A stretch of 64,000 bases of DNA, taken from NCBI RefSeq assembly GCF_000192435.1, contig NZ_AEUD01000017.1, forward strand, positions 22,451-86,450, read 5' to 3'. The position numbers and the translations under genes are program-made. The notes under the pieces were generated by a model, which saw nothing but the letters and a program-made list of their open reading frames with translations, searched no databases and was not told the origin of the DNA. This document shows, piece by piece, positions 1 through 8,253 of this stretch. Positions within the stretch are counted from its first letter, which is position 1, and each line of letters opens with the position of its first letter. This DNA comes from Gordonia neofelifaecis NRRL B-59395 (GTDB lineage Bacteria > Actinomycetota > Actinomycetes > Mycobacteriales > Mycobacteriaceae).

Positions 1-130
1 CGAGCGTCGCCCGGTCCGGTGTCTCGGTGAGGTACTCGACCACGTGCACGTCGGCGCCCGTCTGCCGCAGGGTGTCCAGTGCGTGACGGGACTTGCTGCA
101 GCTCTGGTTGTAGTAGATGGTGGCGTCCAC
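1..130 (-). CDS. arsC: ArsC/Spx-family arsenate reductase-like protein (partial)
   Basis: Only the first 43 codons lie in the window; the gene runs off the left edge. The translation begins MDATIYYNQSCSKSRHAL, the thioredoxin-fold N-terminus of the glutaredoxin-dependent ArsC family, with the catalytic Cys in the CSKSR motif (residue 10). ArsC reduces arsenate to arsenite in the cytoplasm, but the family also contains Spx-like and uncharacterised YfgD members, and the missing C-terminal half is needed to tell them apart. The GTG start at 130 is preceded by GGGAC at a suitable distance. No other arsenic gene is visible nearby, so a role in arsenic resistance is a family-based guess. Confidence 0.75.
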   Translation of the reverse strand, partial: MDATIYYNQSCSKSRHALDTLRQTGADVHVVEYLTETPDRATL

Positions 131-171
131 AGACGGTCCCTTTCGGTGGTCGATGCGTCGGCGGTGATCGA

Positions 172-1416
172 TCAGGAGATCAAGTCGGCCAAGGGTACTC
201 GAGGGTCGGTCAGCGCCGCGGCGTCGACCGGCCGACGAGCCTCGACGAGCGCGGCGATCTCGTCGCCCGCGTCCCAGATGTTGACGTTCATCCCGGCCAG
301 CACGATTCCCGAGTCGTCGAGCCAGAAGGCGAGGAACTCCAGTCCGTCGACATCTCCCCGGGTGACGACGCGCGAGTAGCCGTCGCTGTGGCCGCGGTAC
401 TCCATGCCGAGGTCGTACTGGTCGGTGAAGAAGTACGGCATCCGGTCGTACTCGGCGTCGCCGCCCAGGATGTTCGCCGCAACCACAGCCGGCTGGTTGA
501 GCGCATTGGCCCAGTGCTCGGTGCGCACGCGCGTGCCGAGGACGGGATGCTCTGCAGCCGCGATGTCGCCGACCGCGAAGACCCCGTCGGCGCTGGTCCG
601 CAGTCCGGAATCGGTGGCCACGCCGCCGCCGGCGAGCGCCAGTCCGGCGGACTCGGCCAGCGAGATCTCGGGTCGCGCACCGACGGCGACGAGCACCGCA
701 TCGGCGACCACCGTCTGCCCGTCGTCGAGCTGCAGCCCGCCGGCGCGGCCGTCGTCGACGGTGATCGACTCGACCGCGCGCCCGAGGCGGAGGTCGACGC
801 CGTGCTCTCGATGCAGTCGGGCGAACGCCGCGCCGATCTCCGGGCCGAGCGGCCCGCGCAGCGGCTGGTCGGCGGCCTCGACCACGGTGACGTCGGCACC
901 TCGCCCGCGAGCGCCCGCGGCGACCTCGAGGCCGATCCAGCCGCCGCCGATCACCGCGAGTCGACTTCCCTCGCCCAGGACCCCGATGAGCGCGCGGGCG
1001 TCGTCGACCGTCCGCAGACAGTGGACGCCCGCCGCGTCCGAGACCGGGATCGGCGGGGGGGGCGGGGGCGAACCGGTGGCCAGCACCAGCGACCCGAACG
1101 GCACCGATCCGCCGGTGTCGAGGGCGACCGTGCGCCCCGCGAGGTCGAGGGACTCGGCACGGACGCCGAGGCGGAGATCGATGTCGTTGTCGCGGTACCA
1201 GGCCTCGTCGTGCACCGTGAAGTCCGGCAGTGCCTTGGTCCCGGCGAGGAACTCCTTGGACAGGGGAGGGCGCTCGTAGGGCGCCACGCGCTCGGCCGCG
1301 ATCAGCGTGATCGCACCGGTGAATCCCTGCTCGCGCAGGTGCTCCGCGGTCTTCGCGCCCGCGAGGCCGCCGCCGATGATCGCGACGGGATCGGAGGTTC
1401 GGTTCGGCTGTGTCAT
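172..1416 (-). CDS. FAD/NAD(P)-dependent ferredoxin reductase
   Basis: A 414-residue flavoprotein of the rubredoxin/ferredoxin reductase family (rhodocoxin or putidaredoxin reductase type), which passes electrons from NAD(P)H to a small iron-sulfur partner of an oxygenase. The FAD-binding GGGLAG is at residues 15-20, the NAD(P)-binding VIGGGWIGLE is in the middle (about 145-155), and VFAVGDIA, which contacts FAD, is at about 270. The start at 1416 is chosen because AGGAG lies 7 nt upstream; an ATG 15 bp further out has no such site. No ferredoxin or oxygenase is adjacent, so its partner is unknown. It is followed 41 bp downstream by the arsC-like gene on the same strand. Confidence 0.85.
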   Translation of the reverse strand: MTQPNRTSDPVAIIGGGLAGAKTAEHLREQGFTGAITLIAAERVAPYERPPLSKEFLAGTKALPDFTVHDEAWYRDNDIDLRLGVRAESLDLAGRTVALDTGGSVPFGSLVLATGSPPPPPPIPVSDAAGVHCLRTVDDARALIGVLGEGSRLAVIGGGWIGLEVAAGARGRGADVTVVEAADQPLRGPLGPEIGAAFARLHREHGVDLRLGRAVESITVDDGRAGGLQLDDGQTVVADAVLVAVGARPEISLAESAGLALAGGGVATDSGLRTSADGVFAVGDIAAAEHPVLGTRVRTEHWANALNQPAVVAANILGGDAEYDRMPYFFTDQYDLGMEYRGHSDGYSRVVTRGDVDGLEFLAFWLDDSGIVLAGMNVNIWDAGDEIAALVEARRPVDAAALTDPRVPLADLIS

Positions 1417-1493
1417 CTCACTTCTCCTCACTATCGCTTTCCGAACTCGAGTCTAGGCCGATGCCAGCAGCGCGGGTCGAACACGAGAGCCGT

Positions 1494-2141
1494 TCAGGCC
1501 CCGATCACCAACACCGCGCCCAGGCTCGCCATCACGACCGCGATCGCGGTGTCGAGCACTCGCCAGGCGCGCGCGGAGGCGAACAACGGCGCCATCCGCT
1601 TCGCCCCGAATCCCAGCATCAGGAACCAGATCAGCGACGCGATGCAGGCACCGAGAGTGAACGACCACCTGGCGCCGCCGTGACTGTTCGCGATGGACCC
1701 GAGGGTGAGGACGGCGTCCAGATAGGTGTGCGGGTTGAGCCAGGTCAGGGCCGCGGCGGTGCCGAGCGCGGTCCAGAGTCCGACGGCCCGGCCCGGCTCC
1801 GACCGCTCGTGCCCCGCGGCGGGCCGCATCGCCCGTCGGGCGGCGAGAACGGCGAGGATCATCAGATAGCCGCCGCCGAGGTACTTGGCGACTGTCACCG
1901 CCGTCGGGTGCGCACTCACCACGGAGCCGAGGCCCGCAGTGCCCGCACTGATCAGGATGATGTCGGAGACCACGCAGACGGCGATCACCGGGAGCACGTA
2001 CACGCCGGCGACGCCCTGTCTGATGACGTAGACGTTCTGGGGGCCGATCGCGATGATGAGGCCGGCGCCTGTCATCAGGCCGGCGAGCGCAGCGAGAAGG
2101 TACGTGGTGGTCACGTCCATCCACGCTAAGAAGGCGACCAT
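1494..2141 (-). CDS. lysE: LysE-type basic amino acid exporter
   Basis: Inner-membrane exporter for L-lysine/L-arginine, about 215 residues with five or six hydrophobic segments. Family hallmarks are the IGPQNVYVIRQG segment near the N-terminus and LTWLNPHTYLD in the middle, both shared with Corynebacterium glutamicum LysE. It is transcribed divergently from a LysG-type regulator, the classical lysE/lysG arrangement in which LysG activates export when basic amino acids accumulate (for example during peptide use). Start is uncertain: TTG 2147, ATG 2141 and ATG 2120 are in frame; starting at 2120 gives an N-terminus aligned with the C. glutamicum protein. Confidence 0.88.
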   Translation of the reverse strand: MVAFLAWMDVTTTYLLAALAGLMTGAGLIIAIGPQNVYVIRQGVAGVYVLPVIAVCVVSDIILISAGTAGLGSVVSAHPTAVTVAKYLGGGYLMILAVLAARRAMRPAAGHERSEPGRAVGLWTALGTAAALTWLNPHTYLDAVLTLGSIANSHGGARWSFTLGACIASLIWFLMLGFGAKRMAPLFASARAWRVLDTAIAVVMASLGAVLVIGA

Positions 2142-2147
2142 GTTCAA

Positions 2148-2187
2148 GCCAGCGAATGATTCTTAAGAAACATTAGAATCGCTGAAC
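2148..2187. promoter_or_regulatory. lysE/lysG divergent control region
   Basis: Short AT-richer stretch between the divergent starts. TAGAAT at 2174-2179 lies 8 nt before the lysG ATG and fits a -10 for a leaderless lysG mRNA. TTCTTAAGAA at 2160-2169 is a perfect palindrome and a candidate core for LysG binding. Assignment of the operator is inference from the arrangement in Corynebacterium. Confidence 0.5.
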
Positions 2188-3144
2188 ATGGAACTGTCGG
2201 CGGAAGGACTCATCACACTCACCGCGGTGCTCCGCGAGGGCACGTTCGAGGCGGCTGCGGCGTCACTGCACGTCACGCCGTCCGCCGTGAGTCAGCGGAT
2301 CAAGTCGCTCGAGCAGTCGGTGGGGCGGGTGCTCGTGCGGCGGACCAAGCCCGTCACGCCGACGAGCGACGGAGAGGTGCTGGCCCGACTCGGCGAGCAG
2401 TGGGACGTCCTGGTCGCCGAGGCTCGTGGCGAACTCATCGGTGCCGCACCGGAGTTCGACGGTGATCCGCGACATCTGCCTCGGGTGGAGCTGTCGATCG
2501 CGTGCAATGCGGACTCGCTGGCCACGTGGTTTCTGCCCGTGCTGGCGCAGTTGCACCGCGACCATGCCGTCGCGCTGGACGTCAACCGCGACGACGAGTC
2601 CGTCACCGCCGCGATGCTCCGCGCGGGCGACGTGATCGGTGCCGTCACCTCCGATCCGATCGGCGTCCGTGGCTGCGCGACCATCGAACTCGGATCGCTG
2701 CGGTACCGGCCGGTGGCGTCACAGGACTTCATCGACCACTGGCTGCCGTCCGGCGTGCGTGCGCGGGACATGGGTTATGCGCCGATGGTGATGTTCGACA
2801 GCAACGATCATCTGCAGATCAAAATGATGAAACAGCTGGTGGCCGAGCCGATCTCACCACCCGTGCACTATATTCCGGCGGCTGCCGAGTACCGCCGGGC
2901 GATAGTCGCGGGCATCGGCTGGGGAGCGGTTCCGGAAGTGGATCTGGACGACGAGTATCTGGGCCGCGACCTGGTGCCGCTCTCGTCCAAGCCGCTCGAC
3001 GTCCCGCTCTTCTGGCAGTACTGGAAGCTGCGGTCGCCGGCCGTCACCGCGCTGACCGAGATCATCGTCGACCACGCGCGGCGAAGCCTCGTGCCGCCGC
3101 GGCGCGCGACGGCCGCGCAGGCGCGGCCGTCGGGCAGCCGCTGA
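2188..3144 (+). CDS. lysG: LysG/ArgP-family LysR-type regulator
   Basis: A 318-residue LysR-type transcriptional regulator. The winged helix-turn-helix covers about residues 3-62 (GTFEAAAASLHVTPSAVSQR recognition region), followed by an effector-binding domain. Its divergent partner is lysE, so it most likely senses intracellular Lys/Arg/His and activates lysE, as LysG does in C. glutamicum and ArgP in E. coli. Transcription is probably leaderless: TAGAAT ends 8 nt before the ATG and no Shine-Dalgarno sequence is present. The last ~15 residues are Arg/Ala-rich and probably disordered. Confidence 0.88.
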   Translation: MELSAEGLITLTAVLREGTFEAAAASLHVTPSAVSQRIKSLEQSVGRVLVRRTKPVTPTSDGEVLARLGEQWDVLVAEARGELIGAAPEFDGDPRHLPRVELSIACNADSLATWFLPVLAQLHRDHAVALDVNRDDESVTAAMLRAGDVIGAVTSDPIGVRGCATIELGSLRYRPVASQDFIDHWLPSGVRARDMGYAPMVMFDSNDHLQIKMMKQLVAEPISPPVHYIPAAAEYRRAIVAGIGWGAVPEVDLDDEYLGRDLVPLSSKPLDVPLFWQYWKLRSPAVTALTEIIVDHARRSLVPPRRATAAQARPSGSR

Positions 3145-3220
3145 CAGGAGTGTCGTGCATGCCGCCGGTCACGGCTTTTCCGGCACACAAAGCTGACGGA
3201 CTGGGGACCCCCGAAGCTCG

Positions 3221-4528
3221 CTACGCCGACTCGAGGATCATGGTGACGGCCATGCCGCTGCCTGCGCAGATCGAGACCAGCGCACGTGAATCGGGCGCCC
3301 CGGCGAGGAGTTTGGCGACCGTCGCGACGATGCGACCGCCGGTCGCGCCGAACGGATGGCCGGTGGCGAGCGAGCCGCCACGCACGTTGAGCTTGGTCGG
3401 ATCGATCTCGCCGAGCGCCTGATCGCGGTTCAAGTGGGTCCGGCAGAACTCGTCGTCGTTCCATGCCGCGAGCGTCGAGACCACCTGCGAGGCGAAAGCC
3501 TCGTGGATCTCGTAGAAGTCGAAGTCCTGCAGGGCCAGCTCGTTCCGGCGCAGCAGTTCGTCGACGGCGTAGACCGGAGCCATCAGCACGCCCTGAGTCT
3601 TGGGGTCGCCGTCCGCGTAGTCGACGGCCCAGCTCTGCGCGTCCACCACGCGAGCGAGCGGCTGCAGACCGCGCCGCTGAGCCCATTCCGCGTTGCCCAT
3701 CAGCACCGAAGACGCGCCGTCGGTCAGCGTGGTCGAGTTCGCCGCCGTCATCGTCCCATCAGGGCCGCCGAAGCACGGCGACAGCGCGGCGACCCGCTCG
3801 GCGGTGAGTCCCCGCCGGAGGTTGTCGTCCTCGGTGAGACCGCCGAACGGCGTGATGAGGTCGTCGAAGAAGCCGTCGTCGTACGCCTGCGCCAGATTCC
3901 GGTGTGAGGCGAGGGCGATCCGGTCCTGCTCGCCGCGGTCGACGCCCCACGCCGCGCCGGTGACCGCCTGCGCCGCGCCGGGTGCGAGTCCGGTGCGTCG
4001 TTCGGCCGGGCTCGGTACGTCGAAGTCGAGCGAGAGCGGAAGCTGCGCCGCCTCGCGCAGTCGATCCGGCAGACTGCGCGCGGAGTTGACGCGGACCAGC
4101 CGGTTGCGCAGCCGCGGCCCGAACCCGATCGGCGGGTCGGAGGTGGTGTCGGCACCGCAGGCGACGCCGGATTCGATCTGTCCGCAGGCGATCTTGTTCG
4201 CGATGTGGACCACGGACTGTCCGCCGGTCGCGCACTGCTGCTGGACGTCGACGGTCGGCGTCGACCTCGAGAGCCGAGTGTCGAGCAGGCTCTCCCGGGT
4301 GAGGCTGTGGTCGCGGGCGAGCTTGACCACGGCGCCGCCTGCGACCTCCCCGAGTCGCGTCTCGTGCAGGTCGTAGCGGTCGACGAGGCCGTTCAGCGCA
4401 GCGGTCAGCATCGACTGGTTGGTCTCGCCGAGGTAGGCGCCGTTGGAGCGGGCGAAGGGGATCCGGTTGCCGCCGAGGACATACACGTCCTGGAGTTCGC
4501 GAGGTGACATGACAGAGGAAGTTACCAT
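3221..4528 (-). CDS. fadA2: Acetyl-CoA acetyltransferase / thiolase (FadA2-like)
   Basis: Thiolase of about 435 residues, cleaving or forming beta-ketoacyl-CoA in fatty acid metabolism in the cytosol. Catalytic elements are all present: nucleophilic Cys in QQCATGG (residue 99), EIHEAFA, GHPFGATGGR, and the second Cys in CAGSGMAV near the C-terminus. Length and motifs resemble mycobacterial FadA2 (Rv0243) and E. coli FadI. No hydratase/dehydrogenase partner is adjacent. Start is uncertain: ATG 4528 and ATG 4510 are in frame and neither has a ribosome site; TTACAT lies 6 nt before 4528, so a leaderless mRNA from 4528 is favoured. A near-palindrome overlaps this start. Confidence 0.85.
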   Translation of the reverse strand: MVTSSVMSPRELQDVYVLGGNRIPFARSNGAYLGETNQSMLTAALNGLVDRYDLHETRLGEVAGGAVVKLARDHSLTRESLLDTRLSRSTPTVDVQQQCATGGQSVVHIANKIACGQIESGVACGADTTSDPPIGFGPRLRNRLVRVNSARSLPDRLREAAQLPLSLDFDVPSPAERRTGLAPGAAQAVTGAAWGVDRGEQDRIALASHRNLAQAYDDGFFDDLITPFGGLTEDDNLRRGLTAERVAALSPCFGGPDGTMTAANSTTLTDGASSVLMGNAEWAQRRGLQPLARVVDAQSWAVDYADGDPKTQGVLMAPVYAVDELLRRNELALQDFDFYEIHEAFASQVVSTLAAWNDDEFCRTHLNRDQALGEIDPTKLNVRGGSLATGHPFGATGGRIVATVAKLLAGAPDSRALVSICAGSGMAVTMILESA

Positions 4529-4542
4529 CGGGCGATGTAAAC
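4521..4542. promoter_or_regulatory. Inverted repeat over the fadA2 start
   Basis: GTTACCATCG and CGATGTAAAC flank GG; 8 of 10 positions are symmetric. The repeat overlaps the probable -10 and ATG of the thiolase, where a dimeric repressor would block transcription. TetR-type regulators commonly control such genes, but no regulator is encoded nearby. Confidence 0.4.
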
Positions 4543-4590
4543 GTTGAGTCGGCGGTCGTCGACCGTGCACCGGTCGTACGCCCGCACCGG

Positions 4591-4596
4591 TAAACT
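4591..4596 (+). promoter_or_regulatory. -10 hexamer TAAACT, leaderless
   Basis: TAAACT ends 8 nt before the GTG at 4605 and no ribosome binding site lies between them, so the DUF998 gene is probably transcribed leaderless. Confidence 0.5.
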
Positions 4597-4604
4597 CGGC
4601 AGTC

Positions 4605-5285
4605 GTGCACTCTCAACGCGTCAGATGCGGCCTGATCGGTTTGATGCTGGTGCTGGCGGGCATCTGTTACTCGTCGTGGATTCTCGACTTCTTCTTCCAT
4701 TCCGGCCTCGACCCGATGCGGTCGTTCCTGTCCGAACTCGACAGCGGGCACATGCCGCATCGCAACGTCTACGTCGCCGGGGACGTCCTCACCGGGGTCT
4801 TCACCCTGGCCGCGGCGGTCGGGTTGCTGTTTCCGCCGCGCCTGGTGCGGAACAAGTTCTCGATCACGGCGGCGATCGCGATCGGCGCGTTCGGCGCCTC
4901 GACGATCGCGGACGCGCTGATGCCGATCGAGTGCCTCGCGGGCCGCGATCCGGGATGCCCAGACCAGTCGCGCGGACTGCTGCCGCAGCTCGAGCACATC
5001 CATGCGCTGACGAGTTCGCTGGCGGTCATCGCGATCTTCGTCGCCATGGTCGCGGCGTCGCTGGCCGCCTGGCGTAGACAGGACTGGCAGTGGTTGCGGT
5101 ACGGCGGCGGTGTGGTGTTCGCGATTGTCGTGCTGGCCACCGTGTGGATGCTGGCGGCCGACCGCCTGGGCGGCGACTACCGACTCGGCTTGGCCCAGCG
5201 CATCCAGGTCGGCGGCATGAGCGTGTGGATGGCTTTCTGGGGTGTGGCGATCTCCCGATGGGGTCGAGTCACCGAATCTCGCTGA
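4605..5285 (+). CDS. DUF998 family membrane protein
   Basis: Integral membrane protein of 226 residues with six predicted transmembrane helices (about 8-29, 56-77, 86-106, 129-153, 165-185 and 202-220). The N-terminal half contains FLSELDSG and HRNVYVAGD, typical of DUF998. Function of the family is not established. The gene starts with GTG and is probably leaderless (TAAACT at -14). It converges with the phosphoesterase gene whose stop lies 20 bp downstream. No operon partner. Confidence 0.75.
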   Translation: MHSQRVRCGLIGLMLVLAGICYSSWILDFFFHSGLDPMRSFLSELDSGHMPHRNVYVAGDVLTGVFTLAAAVGLLFPPRLVRNKFSITAAIAIGAFGASTIADALMPIECLAGRDPGCPDQSRGLLPQLEHIHALTSSLAVIAIFVAMVAASLAAWRRQDWQWLRYGGGVVFAIVVLATVWMLAADRLGGDYRLGLAQRIQVGGMSVWMAFWGVAISRWGRVTESR

Positions 5286-5304
5286 GGTCTGCGAGCGGCC
5301 GTGA

Positions 5305-6375
5305 TCAGCGGCGATACGTCGTCGTGAACGCCGTTCGGGATGCGCTTCCGGTCGCAGACACCTCGTGCGCGGTCAGCGTCACCGAGTCCGCACTGATGTC
5401 GAGCGTCATGAATCCGCGGTCGGTGTAGTTCTCGTACCTGGCGCGGAACCGCCCGGTGGATCGGCTGTTCACCGACTTCGCTGCCGCGCCCGAGACGATC
5501 TGGCGCGTCCCGCGCAGACCAGCGACGTTCTCCAGCACCTGCTGACTGTGGTCGTGACCGGAGAACAGGAAGTGCGCGCGACCGGCGACGTGGTCGGAGA
5601 TGAACCGTTTCATCTCCGCGCCGTTGAGCGGCGCGGGGAGTCCGTCGAAGTCGCCTGCCGGGCCGTGCGGGCCGTTGTTGGCGTACGGGTGGTGGGTGCA
5701 GACGATCTTCCACGGTGCGGTGGACGTGCGGAGCGCCTTGTCGAGCCATGTCGCCTGCCGGGTCATGTAGTGCCCGCCCGGTTCCCACTCGGGCGAGAGG
5801 AACGGCGGGATGTACGCGGCGAGGGGATTCATGTCGAGGACGAAGACATCGGCCACACCGAGCGGCACCGAGTAGTACCGCGCGGGCATGTACCAGCGCC
5901 GGGAGCGTCGGTGGTACGCGACTTCGGCGTCGCCGCGGTGAAGCCAGCCGCCGTCGCCGGGGAAGATCGCGGTGTTGTCGTGATTGCCGAGGGCCATCAG
6001 CCACGGGAAGTCGAGGCCGGTGTTGGGCTTCTCGAACTTGGTCGAGAACTGCGTGTCGTCGGGGCCGGTGGGGCCCGCCTCGTAGATGTTGTCGCCGAGT
6101 CCGAAGGCGATGTCGAAGGGGTTGGCGGCGTGCAGCTTTCGCGCGGCGGAGGTGACCGCGTACTGGGGCTTCTCGCCGGTGCCCGCATCGCCCGTGACGA
6201 GGACGCGGAGGTGGGACTCCCCGGTGGGCAGGGGGAACCGCGTTGCGGCGGCGGCCGTTCCGCCGCCCGTGGCGAGGCCGCCGAGGCCGGCCGCGGCACT
6301 GACTGCGGCGGCGCCGGCGAGGAAGGAGCGACGATCGAGGCCGCGCGCGTGCGGCTGAGGGCTGTTCTCGGTCAT
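5305..6375 (-). CDS. Tat-exported metallophosphoesterase (purple acid phosphatase-like)
   Basis: A 356-residue calcineurin-like phosphoesterase exported by the Tat system: LDRRSFLAG at about 13-21 followed by an Ala/Gly-rich hydrophobic stretch. The dinuclear metal site is complete: VTGDAGTG (metal-ligand Asp), FGLGDNIYEAG, ALGNHDN, CTHHPYANNG and SGHDHSQQ. Spacing resembles tartrate-resistant (type 5) acid phosphatases, which hydrolyse phosphomonoesters outside the membrane. It is divergent from a PhoD-type phosphatase, so both probably serve scavenging of organic phosphate. Substrate not determinable from sequence. Confidence 0.82.
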   Translation of the reverse strand: MTENSPQPHARGLDRRSFLAGAAAVSAAAGLGGLATGGGTAAAATRFPLPTGESHLRVLVTGDAGTGEKPQYAVTSAARKLHAANPFDIAFGLGDNIYEAGPTGPDDTQFSTKFEKPNTGLDFPWLMALGNHDNTAIFPGDGGWLHRGDAEVAYHRRSRRWYMPARYYSVPLGVADVFVLDMNPLAAYIPPFLSPEWEPGGHYMTRQATWLDKALRTSTAPWKIVCTHHPYANNGPHGPAGDFDGLPAPLNGAEMKRFISDHVAGRAHFLFSGHDHSQQVLENVAGLRGTRQIVSGAAAKSVNSRSTGRFRARYENYTDRGFMTLDISADSVTLTAHEVSATGSASRTAFTTTYRR

Positions 6376-6492
6376 GGTCGGATGGTTTCACGCTCAAGTG
6401 AACGAGAACGGCGTGAATTCAACACATCTCGCAAGATCGACGTTCGGCGGCGTTCATTCGCCGGCAACCTGCCTCTGCCAGCGTTGCTCGCG
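6376..6492. promoter_or_regulatory. Divergent promoter region of two exported phosphatases
   Basis: 117 bp separate the starts. It contains GTTC-beginning near-repeats (GTTCGGCGGC then GTTCATTCGC, 10 bp apart, near 6440-6460) and, on the other strand, GTTCTC GTTCAC. These loosely resemble actinobacterial PhoP-type direct repeats. Phosphate-starvation control is plausible but the motif match is weak. Confidence 0.3.
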
Positions 6493-8178
6493 ATGTCTGA
6501 GAAGCGAAACTCCCTCCCTGTCTCCCGTCGTACGTTCATGGGCGCGGCCGGCGCCGGCGCCCTGGCGCTCGGCGTCCCCGCTGTCGCCTCGACTGCCGCC
6601 GGTGCCGCACGCGGTGACACCCCCTCGCGCCTGGTATTCCAGCACGGGGTGGCCTCGGGTGACCCGCTCCCGGGCGGGGTGATCCTGTGGACGCGAGTCA
6701 CACCCACCGCCGACGCCGCGCCGGGGTCTGGGCGCGGCGGGCGGTCGTCGCTGATCTGGGAGGTGGCGGCGGACCGTTCGTTCGGCTCGGTGGTCGTCTC
6801 GGGGGCCGTGTCGACCGACGCCTCTCGGGATCACACGGTCAAGGTCGACGTCTCGGGACTCGCGCCGAAAGCCTTGTACTGGTACCGATTCCGGGTAACG
6901 GGCGGTCCGGCGGCGGGTGCGGTCTCCACGGTCGGCCGGACCAAGACCGCGCCGGCCACCGACGCCGACGTGGCGAAGGTGAAGTTCGGCGTGGTCAGCT
7001 GCTCCAACTGGGAGGCGGGCTACTTCGCGGCGTACCGGCATCTGGCGAAGCGGTCCGAACTCGACGCCGTCGTGCACCTCGGCGATTACATCTACGAGTA
7101 CGGCGCGGGGGAGTACGGCGGAAAGAACGGCCCGGTCCGGACGCACCGGCCCGCGCATGACATCGTCTCGCTCGCCGACTACCGGATCCGGCACGGGCAG
7201 TACAAGACCGACCCCGATCTGCAGCAGCTGCATGGCACGCTCCCGTTCATCGTGACGTGGGACGACCACGAGACCGCCGACAATTCGTACCGCTCCGGGG
7301 CGGAGAATCACGATCCGGCGAAGCAGGGGTCGTGGGCCGCACGGAAAGCCAACGCGGACAAGGCCTATTACGAGTGGATGCCGGTCCGGCCCGCGGTGTC
7401 GGCGGGGAACCGCCACATCTACCGCCGTCTGCGCTACGGCAGGCTGCTGGAACTGTCGATGCTCGACCTCCGCACGTACCGGGACAGGGAGGCGTCCCGC
7501 TTCGGCAAGCAGTCCGACAGCAACACGACGACCATCACCGGTCGCGCGCAGATGGAGTGGGCGTCGGGCGGCATCGTCACCTCACCCACCACCTGGCAGT
7601 TCATCGGGAACTCGGTGATGGTCGCCCCGTTCCTGCTGCCGCCGCTCAATCCGGACACCACCAAGGCCCTCACCGACCTCGTCGGTATTCCCGAGCACGG
7701 CGTCCCGTTCAACACCGATCAGTGGGACGGGTACACGAAGGACCGGGCCAGGCTGCTCGACGCGGCCGATCGCGCGGGCCGGAAGAACGTCGTCTTTCTC
7801 ACCGGCGACATCCACATGTCATGGGCCAACGACATTCCGCGCAACGCGGGCGACTATCCGCGGGCAGGGACGCTGGGCACCGAGTTCGTCGTCACCTCGG
7901 TGACCTCGAACAACGTCGACGACATGGTGAAGGCGCCGGAGCACACGGTCGGGAATGCGGCAGCGGCGGCGATTCAGGCGACGAACCATCACGCACGCTG
8001 GGTGGACACCGATGCCCACGGCTACGGCGTGCTGACCGTGACCTCCGCTGCGGCGCAGATGGACTGGTACTCGCTCAACGACCGCGCCGACAAGCACACG
8101 GGTGAGTACCACGCGCAGTCGTGGAAGGTCGGCGCCGGAACGCGACGGATGACGAAGGCCGCGGGGCCTGCGCGATAG
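6493..8178 (+). CDS. phoD: PhoD-type alkaline phosphatase, Tat-exported
   Basis: A 561-residue PhoD-like enzyme hydrolysing phosphomono- and diesters outside the membrane. It has a Tat signal (SRRTFMGAAGAG at 11-22), the N-terminal fibronectin-like domain (FQHGVASGDPLPGGVILWTRV) and the metallophosphatase core: VVSCSNWEAGYF, VHLGDYIYEYG, TWDDHETADN and FLTGDIHMSW. ATG 6493 is chosen because it puts the Tat motif at the N-terminus; the open frame extends far upstream, antisense to the neighbouring phosphatase, and that part is not coding. It belongs with the divergent phosphoesterase in phosphate acquisition. Confidence 0.9.
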   Translation: MSEKRNSLPVSRRTFMGAAGAGALALGVPAVASTAAGAARGDTPSRLVFQHGVASGDPLPGGVILWTRVTPTADAAPGSGRGGRSSLIWEVAADRSFGSVVVSGAVSTDASRDHTVKVDVSGLAPKALYWYRFRVTGGPAAGAVSTVGRTKTAPATDADVAKVKFGVVSCSNWEAGYFAAYRHLAKRSELDAVVHLGDYIYEYGAGEYGGKNGPVRTHRPAHDIVSLADYRIRHGQYKTDPDLQQLHGTLPFIVTWDDHETADNSYRSGAENHDPAKQGSWAARKANADKAYYEWMPVRPAVSAGNRHIYRRLRYGRLLELSMLDLRTYRDREASRFGKQSDSNTTTITGRAQMEWASGGIVTSPTTWQFIGNSVMVAPFLLPPLNPDTTKALTDLVGIPEHGVPFNTDQWDGYTKDRARLLDAADRAGRKNVVFLTGDIHMSWANDIPRNAGDYPRAGTLGTEFVVTSVTSNNVDDMVKAPEHTVGNAAAAAIQATNHHARWVDTDAHGYGVLTVTSAAAQMDWYSLNDRADKHTGEYHAQSWKVGAGTRRMTKAAGPAR

Positions 8179-8188
8179 TCCTGCGGAC

Positions 8189-8214
8189 GATATCTCGGTG
8201 ATATCATAAAGATA
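8189..8214 (+). promoter_or_regulatory. Operator/promoter of the SPFH-Arc operon
   Basis: GATATC (8189-8194), TCGGT, GATATC (8200-8205) form a perfect inverted repeat, followed by TATCAT and AAGATA, an AT-rich island in GC-rich DNA. TATCAT (8202-8207) is a fair -10. The downstream operon encodes an Arc-type ribbon-helix-helix protein, a class that often binds such short repeats to regulate its own operon; autoregulation is inferred. Confidence 0.5.
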
Positions 8215-8253
8215 GCGGTGGGCGAATCCGCCGACGACGGAGGGACTGTGGCA

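Noticed and set aside
79-1683. 534-codon plus-strand open frame opposite the ferredoxin reductase
   Set aside because: It mirrors the reductase gene on the opposite strand; composition is Arg/Asp/Gly-rich as expected of a GC-rich shadow frame, with no domain motifs.
5365-6492. 376-codon upstream extension of the PhoD frame
   Set aside because: It is antisense to the neighbouring phosphoesterase; the Tat motif only becomes N-terminal if translation starts at 6493.
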